From WVWN01 sp964563535 (GTDB taxonomy: Bacteria; RBG-13-66-14; B26-G2; WVWN01), in NCBI GenBank assembly GCA_964563535.1, contig CAZLXP010000064.1, forward strand, positions 1 through 14,805: a stretch of DNA of 14,805 bases. Direction: 5' to 3'. Made by a program: the position numbers and the translations under genes. The notes beneath the pieces are model-generated. The model had not been told where the DNA came from and ran no database searches. It was given only the letters and a program-made list of their open reading frames with translations. Below are positions 1 to 6,258 of this stretch, piece by piece (position 1 is the first letter of the stretch; every line of letters begins with the position of its first letter).

Positions 1-760
1 TCTCGCCCGGGGCGAGGCGCCTATTGTATTCGTTCGCGAAAAACTGGCCGACGCCGCTGTGCAGTATAACCGGCAGGTATAGGAGCGCCGTCAGCGCCGC
101 GGCGCCGAGCCAGGCCGCGGCCCAACCCCATAGCGCGCGCCTCTCCCGGCTTAGCGAAAGGATGAAGTCATACGCCGCAAGCGGCAATACTAACAGTAGC
201 CCCGTCGGGACGGCGTAGAGGGCGAGGGCGGAGGATAGCGCTGCAGCCACGGTCCAACGGATGCTCCCCTGGCCGGCGTGCCGTTTTTCTAGGGCCCATA
301 GCGCTAAAAGGCAAAGGAAAATCATGAGCGTGTAGCCGCGCGCTTGGACCGAATAATGGATTATGACCGGCGACACGGCCGCTACCGCCAACGCGGCGAC
401 GGCCCCCGCCCGACCGAACCACCGCCTCGCGATCGCCGCTGCGAGCGCCATCGCGCCGACGCCCGCGAACAAGTTGGGCAGGCGCAGCGACCACGGCTCC
501 GGGCTGAACGTCGCGGCGGCGAGTTTTACGAGTATCGTATTTAGGAGGTGGTTATTGGGGAGGTCGTAGGAGGTGACGGCTTCGCCGAAAGGCCGCGAGG
601 CGAACATCACGTACGTCGTGGCCTCGTCGAGCCGGATGGCGTCGAAGAGGTGAGCCAGCCGCAGCGCGACGCCGATAGCGACCAGCGCCGCGGTCGCGGC
701 GAGAAAGGGCGCGCTAGCCGCATCGCCGAGCCGACCGCGCCGCGTTTTATACTCTGCCAT
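1..760 (-). CDS. GT-C fold membrane glycosyltransferase (PMT_2/GT39-like), 3' end outside the window
   Basis: Partial integral membrane protein; 253 residues are visible and the frame is open to the left edge. Family knowledge: GT-C enzymes of the ArnT/PMT type move sugars from polyprenyl-phosphate donors to lipid or protein acceptors on the outer face of the inner membrane. Visible support: one N-terminal hydrophobic segment (about residues 18-37), then the first-loop acidic motif RLDEATTYV with D45-E46, the loop sequence DLPNNHLLNT (66-75), SLRLPNLFAG (91-100) and HYSVQARGYTL (135-145), all in the order usual for this family. More hydrophobic segments follow. The start is the ATG at 760, 21 bases after the stop of the upstream oxidoreductase gene, so the two are probably co-transcribed; a purine-rich GGGGCGAGG precedes it at a workable distance. 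The sugar and acceptor cannot be told. Confident on fold class, not on substrate. Confidence 0.8.
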   Translation of the reverse strand, partial: MAEYKTRRGRLGDAASAPFLAATAALVAIGVALRLAHLFDAIRLDEATTYVMFASRPFGEAVTSYDLPNNHLLNTILVKLAAATFSPEPWSLRLPNLFAGVGAMALAAAIARRWFGRAGAVAALAVAAVSPVIIHYSVQARGYTLMIFLCLLALWALEKRHAGQGSIRWTVAAALSSALALYAVPTGLLLVLPLAAYDFILSLSRERRALWGWAAAWLGAAALTALLYLPVILHSGVGQFFANEYNRRLAPGE

Positions 761-781
761 ACGGCCGCCTCGCCCCACGGG

Positions 782-2770
782 TTACGTTATATTTTCCGCC
801 AGAACCTCCGCCACGTCTTTGACCGGCACGGAGGCGTTGAGGTCCTTGAGGCCGTCGTCCAACATCGTAAGGCAGTAAGCGCACGCGACGGCCACCGCCG
901 GCGCGCCGGTCGCCAGCGCCTGCTCCGCCCGGGCGACGTTGATGCGCTTGCCGATGGTCTCCTCCAGCCACATCCGACCGCCGCCCGCGCCGCAGCAGAA
1001 GGCGTATGCCCGGTTTTTCGCGAACTCGGCGACTTCTGCCCCTGCCTCCCGCAAAAGCGCCCGCGGCGCCTCGTACATCCCGTTATACCGGCCTAGGTAG
1101 CACGAGTCGTGGTAGGCGACGGCTCGAGCCTCGCCCGGGGCCACCCTTAATTTACCTCCGCGCACGAGCGCCAGTAGGAATTCCGTATGGTGATATACCT
1201 CCAGCTCGTGGCCGAGGGCCGCGTATTCGTTCTTGAAGGTGTTGTAGCAGTGCGGGCACGTCGTGATCATCTTCGCGATGCCGTACCGGGCGAAGGTCGC
1301 GACGTTCTCCTCCATTTTCATTTTATATAAATACTCGTGGCCCAACCGCCGGAACGCCTCGGCGCAGCACCCCTCCTCCTCGCCCAGGACGGCGTACGAG
1401 ACGCCGGCGGCGTTCAGGAGTTTCACCGTCGCCTTCGCGATGCGTTGGCCGCGGTCGTCGTAGGAGCCGAGGCACGAGACCCACAGGCAATACTCGGCCC
1501 GGGCGCCCTTCGCGAAGACGGGGACGTCGAGGCCGTTGGCCCACTTCATGCGGTCGGCGGAGGGGAGGCCGTAGGGGTTGTTGTTGCGCTCGACGCCGTT
1601 CATGGCGGCGTTGAGCTCGTGGGGGATGCGCCCCTCGTTAAGGACGAGGTCGCGCCGGAGGTCGATAATTTTATTGACGTGTTCGACGCTCACCGGGCAG
1701 TGCTCGACGCAGGCGAAGCAGGTGGTGCAGGCCCACAGCTCGTCGTCCGCGACCACCGGCCCGGCGAGGCCGCCCCCCTCCTCCCTTTTGGCCGGCGTCT
1801 TCGCTAGTTTTAAAATTCTCAAGCCGTAGCGCATGAAGTCGCGCTTGAGGTCGGCCACGACCTTCTTGGGCGAGAGGGGTTTGTCGGTGTTGAACGCCGG
1901 GCAGTTGTCCTGGCAGCGGCCGCACTCCATGCAGGAGTAGAAATCGAGGAGCTGGCGCCAGGTGAACTCGTCGGCGCGCACGACGCCGAAGTGGTCGGCG
2001 TTCTCGTCCTCGACGTCGCAGTCCTTGAGAAGGCCCCGCGGCCCGAGGTCGGCGAAGAAGACGTTGGCCGGCGCGGCGAAGAGGTGGATGAGCTTCGACA
2101 GCGGGACGTATACCCGGAAGGTCAACATCAGGCCGAAGTGGCCCCACCAGCTCGCGGCCAAGAGGCCGTACCAACTCGCCCCCACCAGGCCGAGCCACGC
2201 GAGCAGCGCGCCCGTCGCGCTGGCGGCGGGCAACGCCCAGCTGCGGACGCCGCTCGTCCCCGCGCGGTAACCCTCGGCCACGAGGTCCGTGAGCATAAGG
2301 CCGAAGATGAGGAAGAGGATGAAGTATGCCGAGGCCGACGATGTAGGCCCCTTCGGCCGGAGCACGAGCCGCCGGAACGCCGCGTATAGGACGCCCAGTA
2401 TCGCGAGCGCGACGAAGACGTCGAAGAGGAAGCGATACCAGGCGGCGTCGGTCACGCCCGGAATCTCGAAGCCGTCCCGGACCCCTTCGCCCAGGAATTT
2501 GACGCTGGCCGCGGCGAGGACCAGGAAGCCCCAGAATATCGCGACGTGGGCGAGCCCCATCGCGGGCCGGCGCAGGACGAGCGATTGGCCGAAGACGCGG
2601 GAGATGACGAGGCGTACGCGCGTGCCCAGCCGGTCGAAGCGGTGGTCGCGCTTGCCGGCGGTCAACGTCAAAAAGCGGTGCAATATGATGGCGAAGAAGG
2701 CGACGAGCGCCGCGGCGTTCAGGACCGCGACTATCGCCTGGAGCGTCGGGTTGCCGTGGGTGGGGGGCAT
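782..2770 (-). CDS. Membrane-bound haem b / Fe-S oxidoreductase with two CCG domains (EMO / HdrD-like)
   Basis: Predicted 662-residue quinone-linked electron carrier of the inner membrane. The N-terminal 240 residues hold about five hydrophobic segments resembling the nitrate reductase gamma (haem b) fold, with candidate haem ligands H31, H75, H211 and H229. Next come two ferredoxin-type 4Fe-4S motifs (C280, C283, C286, C290 and C348, C351, C354, C358), then two CCG domains of the heterodisulfide reductase HdrB/HdrD type: C428, C433, CC468-469, C505/C508 and C557, CC592-593, C630/C633. This order matches ETF:menaquinone oxidoreductase (EMO) of fatty-acid-oxidising anaerobes, which passes electrons from electron-transfer flavoprotein to menaquinone; a different HdrD-like partner is possible because no etfAB gene lies in the window. 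The start at 2770 has AGGAGGAGG five bases upstream. It has its own predicted promoter and is followed by the glycosyltransferase gene. Confidence 0.85.
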   Translation of the reverse strand: MPPTHGNPTLQAIVAVLNAAALVAFFAIILHRFLTLTAGKRDHRFDRLGTRVRLVISRVFGQSLVLRRPAMGLAHVAIFWGFLVLAAASVKFLGEGVRDGFEIPGVTDAAWYRFLFDVFVALAILGVLYAAFRRLVLRPKGPTSSASAYFILFLIFGLMLTDLVAEGYRAGTSGVRSWALPAASATGALLAWLGLVGASWYGLLAASWWGHFGLMLTFRVYVPLSKLIHLFAAPANVFFADLGPRGLLKDCDVEDENADHFGVVRADEFTWRQLLDFYSCMECGRCQDNCPAFNTDKPLSPKKVVADLKRDFMRYGLRILKLAKTPAKREEGGGLAGPVVADDELWACTTCFACVEHCPVSVEHVNKIIDLRRDLVLNEGRIPHELNAAMNGVERNNNPYGLPSADRMKWANGLDVPVFAKGARAEYCLWVSCLGSYDDRGQRIAKATVKLLNAAGVSYAVLGEEEGCCAEAFRRLGHEYLYKMKMEENVATFARYGIAKMITTCPHCYNTFKNEYAALGHELEVYHHTEFLLALVRGGKLRVAPGEARAVAYHDSCYLGRYNGMYEAPRALLREAGAEVAEFAKNRAYAFCCGAGGGRMWLEETIGKRINVARAEQALATGAPAVAVACAYCLTMLDDGLKDLNASVPVKDVAEVLAENIT

Positions 2771-2808
2771 AACTTCCTCCTCCTGCGTTGTTGGCCGTTA
2801 GTTCGTAT

Positions 2809-2837
2809 AAAATAAAATAGCCGCGGCGCCGCGGCAA
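2809..2837 (-). promoter_or_regulatory. Predicted sigma70-type promoter with a palindromic spacer, upstream of the Fe-S oxidoreductase
   Basis: On the minus strand TTGCCG (2837-2832) and TATTTT (2814-2809) are separated by 17 bases. The AT-rich stretch around 2805-2820 stands out sharply from the GC-rich surroundings. The spacer is almost entirely the perfect 16-bp palindrome at 2820-2835 (GCCGCGGCGCCGCGGC), which also overlaps the -35 box. It lies between the upstream gene's terminator and the oxidoreductase start at 2770, where a promoter is needed. Inferred from sequence only. Confidence 0.45.
2820..2835. repeat. Perfect 16-bp palindrome, candidate operator
   Basis: GCCGCGGCGCCGCGGC equals its own reverse complement. 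It sits in the spacer of the predicted oxidoreductase promoter, the position used by repressors and by MerR-type activators. GC-rich genomes make such palindromes more likely by chance, so the regulatory reading is tentative. Confidence 0.4.
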
Positions 2838-2841
2838 GCGA

Positions 2842-2867
2842 AAACGGCGGCCTTCGGGCCGCCGTTT
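2842..2867 (-). terminator. Rho-independent terminator of the GlsB-like gene, possibly bidirectional
   Basis: An 11-bp perfect stem (2842-2852 with 2857-2867) is closed by a 4-base loop that reads TTCG on the plus strand, and starts 20 bases beyond the stop codon at 2888. On the minus strand it ends in a short TTTT run; on the plus strand a longer run (TTTCTTTTT) follows. The only gene reading into it is the minus-strand one, so that is the likely use, with insulation of the next promoter as a side effect. Confidence 0.7.
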
Positions 2868-2887
2868 CTTTTTCTGGCGGTTGGGCG

Positions 2888-3151
2888 TCATCGCTTCTTA
2901 AAGATAGTGATGACCGCGAGGAACAGGACTGCGCCGATAAAGGCCGTGAAGAGGGTGCCGAGCCAGGAGGTGAAGTGCCAGCCTACGAGGCGGAAGAAGA
3001 GGCCGCCGACGACGGCGCCGATGACGCCCACGGCGACGTTGCCCAGGCAGCCGAAGCCGCGGCGCCGGAAGGCCAGCCCCGCCAGCCACCCGGCCGCGCC
3101 CCCCACGACCACGAATCCCAAGAGGTGCCAAAGGTTGAAGTCGAACGCCAT
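2888..3151 (-). CDS. GlsB/YeaQ/YmgE-family small membrane protein (transglycosylase-associated family)
   Basis: An 87-residue hydrophobic protein with three predicted membrane segments (about 8-26, 35-56 and 63-82) joined by short positively charged loops. The sequence GGAAGWLAGL (17-26) followed by a basic, glycine-rich turn (RRRGFGCLGN) and a second glycine-rich segment (VGVIGAVVGG) is the pattern of the Transgly_assoc family. The family occurs widely in bacteria and some members are stress-induced; the biochemical role is unknown. The ATG at 3151 is preceded by AAAGGAG at good spacing. It is transcribed divergently from the ARPP-1 gene through overlapping promoters and ends at its own terminator, so it is probably a single-gene transcript. 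Family call is fairly secure, function is not. Confidence 0.8.
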   Translation of the reverse strand: MAFDFNLWHLLGFVVVGGAAGWLAGLAFRRRGFGCLGNVAVGVIGAVVGGLFFRLVGWHFTSWLGTLFTAFIGAVLFLAVITIFKKR

Positions 3152-3188
3152 ACGGACGCTCCTTTCGCCGGCTCGTTTGGCCTTGCCC

Positions 3189-3216
3189 TTGAAAACGGGC
3201 CGCGCTTTCGTATAAT
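3189..3216 (+). promoter_or_regulatory. Strong sigma70-type promoter for the ARPP-1 gene
   Basis: TTGAAA (3189-3194), a 16-base spacer and a perfect-consensus TATAAT (3211-3216). Transcription would begin near 3222, leaving a leader of about 110 bases before the TTG start at 3333. This is the best promoter match noticed in the window. Confidence 0.65.
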
Positions 3217-3239
3217 AATACGCAGGTATTTTAGCTCAA
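3212..3239 (-). promoter_or_regulatory. Divergent promoter for the GlsB-like gene, overlapping the opposite -10 box
   Basis: On the minus strand TTGAGC (3239-3234), a 16-base spacer and TATTAT (3217-3212). Its -10 box covers almost the same bases as the TATAAT of the plus-strand promoter. Transcription would begin near 3205, about 54 bases before the start at 3151. Weaker than the plus-strand match. Confidence 0.45.
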
Positions 3240-3332
3240 GCGCGGCTCAGGCGCAACAGCCGATTAAACCCCGGCCCCGGCCGCGCCGTCCAATATTTCG
3301 ATTACATAACTTCAAGACCAGGAGGCCCCAAG

Positions 3333-4292
3333 TTGAACAAATTCGCTATTATTATTACGCTGGCGGCCGCGACGCTGGTTGCGCTGGCGCCACCGACGCT
3401 CGGCGAGGAGGAGAGTTTCTACGCCCGCTTGGCCGTCGGCGACGCCGTCGTGCACGGCAACCTGGCGGTCTATCCCGTCTACCTGCCGGGGGGCGGCGAG
3501 AAGCTGGGCGACGTCCTCACCATGGCAGACGCCGCGAAGACCGGCAAGTTCAAAATAGCCGAGCTCGAGGAGGGCGCGGCCGTCAACACCCTCGAGGTCC
3601 GCAACGACACCGGCAAACACGTCGTCCTGTTGGCGGGAGAGATGATACGCGGCGCCAAGCAGGACCGCATCATCTCTTACGATACGGTGGTCCCGCCGGG
3701 GGGCAAGTTCAACGTCGACGCCTTCTGCGTGGAGGCGGGCCGCTGGACCGAGGTGAGCAAGCATTTCAAATACGATAACGAGATGGCGCCCGCCGCCGTC
3801 CGCGCCGCGGCTCAGGGCAAGCAGGACCAGGGCGAGGTGTGGGCCGAGGTCTCGCGGGTCAACGAGGCGCGCGGCGCCGTGACGGCAACTGACACGTTGA
3901 CCGCGAGCTACGACGACCCCGCGTTCCGGGCCGAGGTCGCCGGTTACGAGAAGGCGCTCAAGGAGCTCGCGAAGGACAAGGAGGTCGTGGGAATGGTCGT
4001 CGTGGCGGAGGGGAAGGTGAAGGCCGGCGACGTCTTCGCCAACCACGACCTCTTCGCGACGGTGTGGCCGCGGCTTTTAACCAGCTACGCCATGGACGCG
4101 GCCTTGGCGGGCGAGCTGGGGGAAGTCCCGCCGGCGTCGGCGATAGAGGCGTACCTCGCGCAGCTCGAGCAGGCCGAGCGGGAGGAGACGTACGCCGACG
4201 AAACGCAGAACCGCTCGAGCCTGAGCAAGGACGACATGAGCGCCTACGAGTTGGAGTATAAGGGCAAGAAGATGCACGTGAATATGTACTGA
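3333..4292 (+). CDS. Secreted ARPP-1 (DUF6569-like) domain protein
   Basis: A 319-residue protein with a Sec signal peptide (K3, hydrophobic 4-20, probable cleavage after G24). The diagnostic stretch is residues 85-140: NTLEVRND, then VVLLAGEMIRGAKQDRII (98-115), TVVPPGG and FCVEAGRW (131-138). This matches the core I associate with ARPP-1, a domain named for its linkage to ADP-ribosylglycohydrolase and rhodanese-phosphatase proteins; its activity is unknown to me. Residues 139-300 are charged and helix-rich. The start is TTG at 3333: AGGAGG lies 7 bases upstream and the signal peptide begins directly there, whereas no ATG fits. It has a near-consensus promoter and a strong terminator, so it is a single-gene unit. 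Export to the envelope is inferred from the signal peptide and is notable because I know this domain mainly from proteins without obvious signal peptides. Confidence 0.8.
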   Translation: MNKFAIIITLAAATLVALAPPTLGEEESFYARLAVGDAVVHGNLAVYPVYLPGGGEKLGDVLTMADAAKTGKFKIAELEEGAAVNTLEVRNDTGKHVVLLAGEMIRGAKQDRIISYDTVVPPGGKFNVDAFCVEAGRWTEVSKHFKYDNEMAPAAVRAAAQGKQDQGEVWAEVSRVNEARGAVTATDTLTASYDDPAFRAEVAGYEKALKELAKDKEVVGMVVVAEGKVKAGDVFANHDLFATVWPRLLTSYAMDAALAGELGEVPPASAIEAYLAQLEQAEREETYADETQNRSSLSKDDMSAYELEYKGKKMHVNMY

Positions 4293-4312
4293 GCGCGGCC
4301 TTGGTCGTCCAT

Positions 4313-4344
4313 AAAAAAGCCGGCCCGTAGGGGCCGGTTTTTTT
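4313..4344 (+). terminator. Rho-independent terminator after the ARPP-1 gene
   Basis: Stem CCGGCCC (4320-4326) with GGGCCGG (4331-4337), loop GTAG, extended by a G-T pair and an A6/T6 pairing, then T7 at 4338-4344. It starts about 20 bases beyond the stop codon. Confidence 0.85.
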
Positions 4345-4372
4345 AACATCCGGTTCGCAGCAAATATTTTTG

Positions 4373-4400
4373 TTGCAATATTCGGCGGGTTATGTAAAAT
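4373..4400 (+). promoter_or_regulatory. Candidate promoter of the lipoprotein-barrel-lipoprotein operon
   Basis: TTGCAA (4373-4378), a 16-base spacer and TAAAAT (4395-4400), in an AT-rich island directly after the preceding terminator. The -10 box overlaps the ATG at 4399. If this is the true promoter, transcription starts near 4407 and the first gene must begin at the GTG at 4423, which has AAGGA nine bases upstream. Confidence 0.4.
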
Positions 4401-5565
4401 GAGGGCCGAAGGAACGAGGGTTGTGTTTAAAGGACGGGATACAGAATTTCAAAGGTTAGCGCCGCGGGCTTTGGCTACGGCCGCCGCGGGGTTTTTTGTT
4501 TTAATCGCCGCCGCGTGCGACGACGAACCTATTTATAACCGCTCGCTTAGTTGGGCCAAGGTAGCGCGTTTCCCGGACGACGTTGGGCCTAACGGAGTTT
4601 TGGCCGCGGCACCGGATGGAACGGTGTACGTAATAGCGTCAGATATCAGCGAGGAATTTAACCCGCGGATTGTATTATACCGATACGAAGGCGGGCGTTT
4701 GGAGGAATTTTTCAGACCCCCTTACGAGCGTTGCGACATTAGAGACGTTAAATACGCGCACAATACGTTGTGGGCCGCGGGCGGGAAGACTGTCAGCGGG
4801 GGCTACCAACCGTACGTCGCGACGTTCGACGGCGACCGATGGCGAGAAATCGACGTTCCGAGTTCTGTTGAGGAAAGCGGTTTTTCCGCCGCATGCCCGG
4901 TTTCGCGTGACGGGTGTTGGTTTACGACGTGGCGCGGGGTTTATCAATATGATCGCGGCGTTTGGCAGAAGAAATTTTACGATGGTTCTAAAGTATACGA
5001 TATGGGTATTGCCGTGTCGGAGGCCGGTAAGGTCTTTGTCCCTACGGCCCGTTTTAGTGATTGGAAGGTTAACGTCAGCGACGATTACGGCGCGACTTGG
5101 CACGTCGAACAAATCGGCTTGGCGGAGGGGTTGTACCGTATTTATGATTACCGTAACGTTTTTGCCCTCGCGGGTGAAACGCTTTATCTAACCGCAAGGC
5201 TGAAAACCACGGCCCCGCTCCCACAAAGCGAGAGCAAGGATTACCTTGGGATTATTAAAAGGGACCCGGCGCCCGCGGGCCAAGGCCGTTACGAATTGGT
5301 TTTCCTTGCGTCGACGACGACCGCCCCCGTTAGAGGGTTTATGGGCATGGCGTTCCACGACGCGGGCAACGGCCGCGCCGTAGGGTACTTAACCTCGGTC
5401 GCCCTCGAGCACGGCGAGTGGGTAGCCGAGGAAGTAAATTTCTTTGGGATATATTATTCCAATTTTATAGGGGTAACGGCTAGTTACCCGTTTTACTGGG
5501 CGATATTAGAGGAAGATACCTATTTCCAGACGGACGCTAGTTATTGGCTTTGCGAAACGCGTTAA
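4399..5565 (+). CDS. Putative surface lipoprotein, propeller-like repeats; paralogue of the gene at 6259-7365
   Basis: Not assigned to a named family. Up to 388 residues; a hydrophobic signal segment ends in FFVLIAAAC (32-40), a lipobox-like site with C40 followed by acidic DDE. The rest is beta-rich with repeated elements such as DGTVYVIASD, YRYEGGRLEEF, FDGDRWREI, YQYDRGVWQKKF and SDDYGATWHVEQ, resembling blades of sialidase/kelch-like beta-propellers, so it may display a propeller on the outer membrane. The ATG at 4399 gives the longest form; the GTG at 4423, with a better Shine-Dalgarno sequence and clear of the predicted -10 box, is about equally likely and would give 380 residues. Codons end in A or T much more often than in the neighbours. 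The next gene starts 7 bases after its stop. A similar protein with matching signal sequence follows at 6259. Confidence 0.75.
   Translation: MRAEGTRVVFKGRDTEFQRLAPRALATAAAGFFVLIAAACDDEPIYNRSLSWAKVARFPDDVGPNGVLAAAPDGTVYVIASDISEEFNPRIVLYRYEGGRLEEFFRPPYERCDIRDVKYAHNTLWAAGGKTVSGGYQPYVATFDGDRWREIDVPSSVEESGFSAACPVSRDGCWFTTWRGVYQYDRGVWQKKFYDGSKVYDMGIAVSEAGKVFVPTARFSDWKVNVSDDYGATWHVEQIGLAEGLYRIYDYRNVFALAGETLYLTARLKTTAPLPQSESKDYLGIIKRDPAPAGQGRYELVFLASTTTAPVRGFMGMAFHDAGNGRAVGYLTSVALEHGEWVAEEVNFFGIYYSNFIGVTASYPFYWAILEEDTYFQTDASYWLCETR
4479..4516 (+). repeat. 38-bp signal-sequence repeat, copy 1
   Basis: Encodes the AAAGFFVLIAAA core of the first lipoprotein's signal peptide. It matches 6294-6331 at 36 of 38 positions by direct reading (differences at the 12th and 19th bases). 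The sequences diverge immediately after it, at the lipobox cysteine codon. Confidence 0.8.
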
Positions 5566-5572
5566 CGCGGCC

Positions 5573-6241
5573 TTGCTTACCCGGGGCTTAATTAAACTGC
5601 CGGTCGCGTTAATTTTCCTAGCCGCGTACGCGTATGCCGGGGAAGTCTCGGCCTCGGTCGGCCTTCTGTCCTACGAGGCGGCGTACGACTTCTACCCCAA
5701 CTTCTACCGCCAGGGCGGTTACCGCGCGCGGGTGGAAGGCCGGTTCGGCAAGCCGTGGCGCGTAACGTTGCGGTTGTCGGGCGCGGAATACACTGCCGAC
5801 AACTGTATCCGCGAGGGCAACGTCGATGCCGGCGTCGGGAGGTTATTTACGCTGGCCCTTTTCGAATGTTACGCCGGTGTCGCGGCCCGCGTCAGCTACG
5901 TCCGGTTCCACTATCCAGCCCCTTATTACAGGCCCAAGTTCGATACGTCGGAGTACGTCGGCCTCGTCGGCGCGGGTTATGACGTCGGCGCGGGCGTGCC
6001 GCTGGGCCGCTTCTACCTCGGCGCCGCGCATCGCGCGACGTGGGCCAACCCCACGGTTAGCTATTTCAAGTCGCCCGTCGCGACGTTTATATTCGAGGGC
6101 GAAGCGCGATGCGCGGTGTTTAAGAGTTGGAGCCTGCTCGTCCTCGGCGGTCTGGAGCACGGCGGCTACTACCCCGAGTATTACCTCGGCTACGGCTCGA
6201 ACCGCCCGTACGCCGAGGTCGGCGCGGCGTATTCCTTCTAG
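5573..6241 (+). CDS. Predicted outer-membrane beta-barrel protein between two lipoprotein paralogues
   Basis: A 222-residue protein of no recognised family. It starts with a clear Sec signal peptide (R4, K8, hydrophobic 9-19, cleavage AYA before G23). The mature part is rich in tyrosine and glycine, alternates polar and hydrophobic residues, and ends in GAAYSF with a C-terminal phenylalanine, the usual signature for assembly of outer-membrane barrels by the BAM complex. Its size suits an 8-10 strand barrel. No ATG or GTG suits the signal peptide; the TTG at 5573 does, although its Shine-Dalgarno sequence is poor, so translation is probably coupled to the gene that stops 7 bases upstream. Its codons are GC-rich like most of the window, unlike the two genes that flank it. 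It may anchor or display the flanking lipoproteins; that is inference from position. Confidence 0.7.
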   Translation: MLTRGLIKLPVALIFLAAYAYAGEVSASVGLLSYEAAYDFYPNFYRQGGYRARVEGRFGKPWRVTLRLSGAEYTADNCIREGNVDAGVGRLFTLALFECYAGVAARVSYVRFHYPAPYYRPKFDTSEYVGLVGAGYDVGAGVPLGRFYLGAAHRATWANPTVSYFKSPVATFIFEGEARCAVFKSWSLLVLGGLEHGGYYPEYYLGYGSNRPYAEVGAAYSF

Positions 6242-6258
6242 TAAAGGTCCAAACGAAA

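Noticed and set aside
548..1096. 182-residue open frame on the plus strand
   Set aside because: It spans the glycosyltransferase start and the oxidoreductase C-terminus on the opposite strand. The composition is Arg/His/Ala-rich as in GC-rich antisense shadows, with no recognisable motif.
1671..2891. 406-residue open frame on the minus strand
   Set aside because: Same-strand shadow of the Fe-S oxidoreductase in another frame; arginine/proline-rich low-complexity translation without conserved motifs.
2975..3778. 267-residue open frame on the plus strand starting before the ARPP-1 gene
   Set aside because: It crosses the antisense of the GlsB-like gene, both promoters and the start of the ARPP-1 gene in another frame; Arg/Gly-rich and motif-free.
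3312..4046. 244-residue minus-strand frame opposite the ARPP-1 gene
   Set aside because: Antisense to a gene with a good ribosome binding site, signal peptide and recognisable domain; the translation is His/Arg/Leu-rich shadow sequence.
6127..6258. Longer N-terminus for the second lipoprotein (ATG at 6127)
   Set aside because: It would overlap the barrel gene by 115 bases and add an Arg/Pro-rich stretch ahead of the signal sequence; the ATG at 6259 sits in the short gap where a start is expected.
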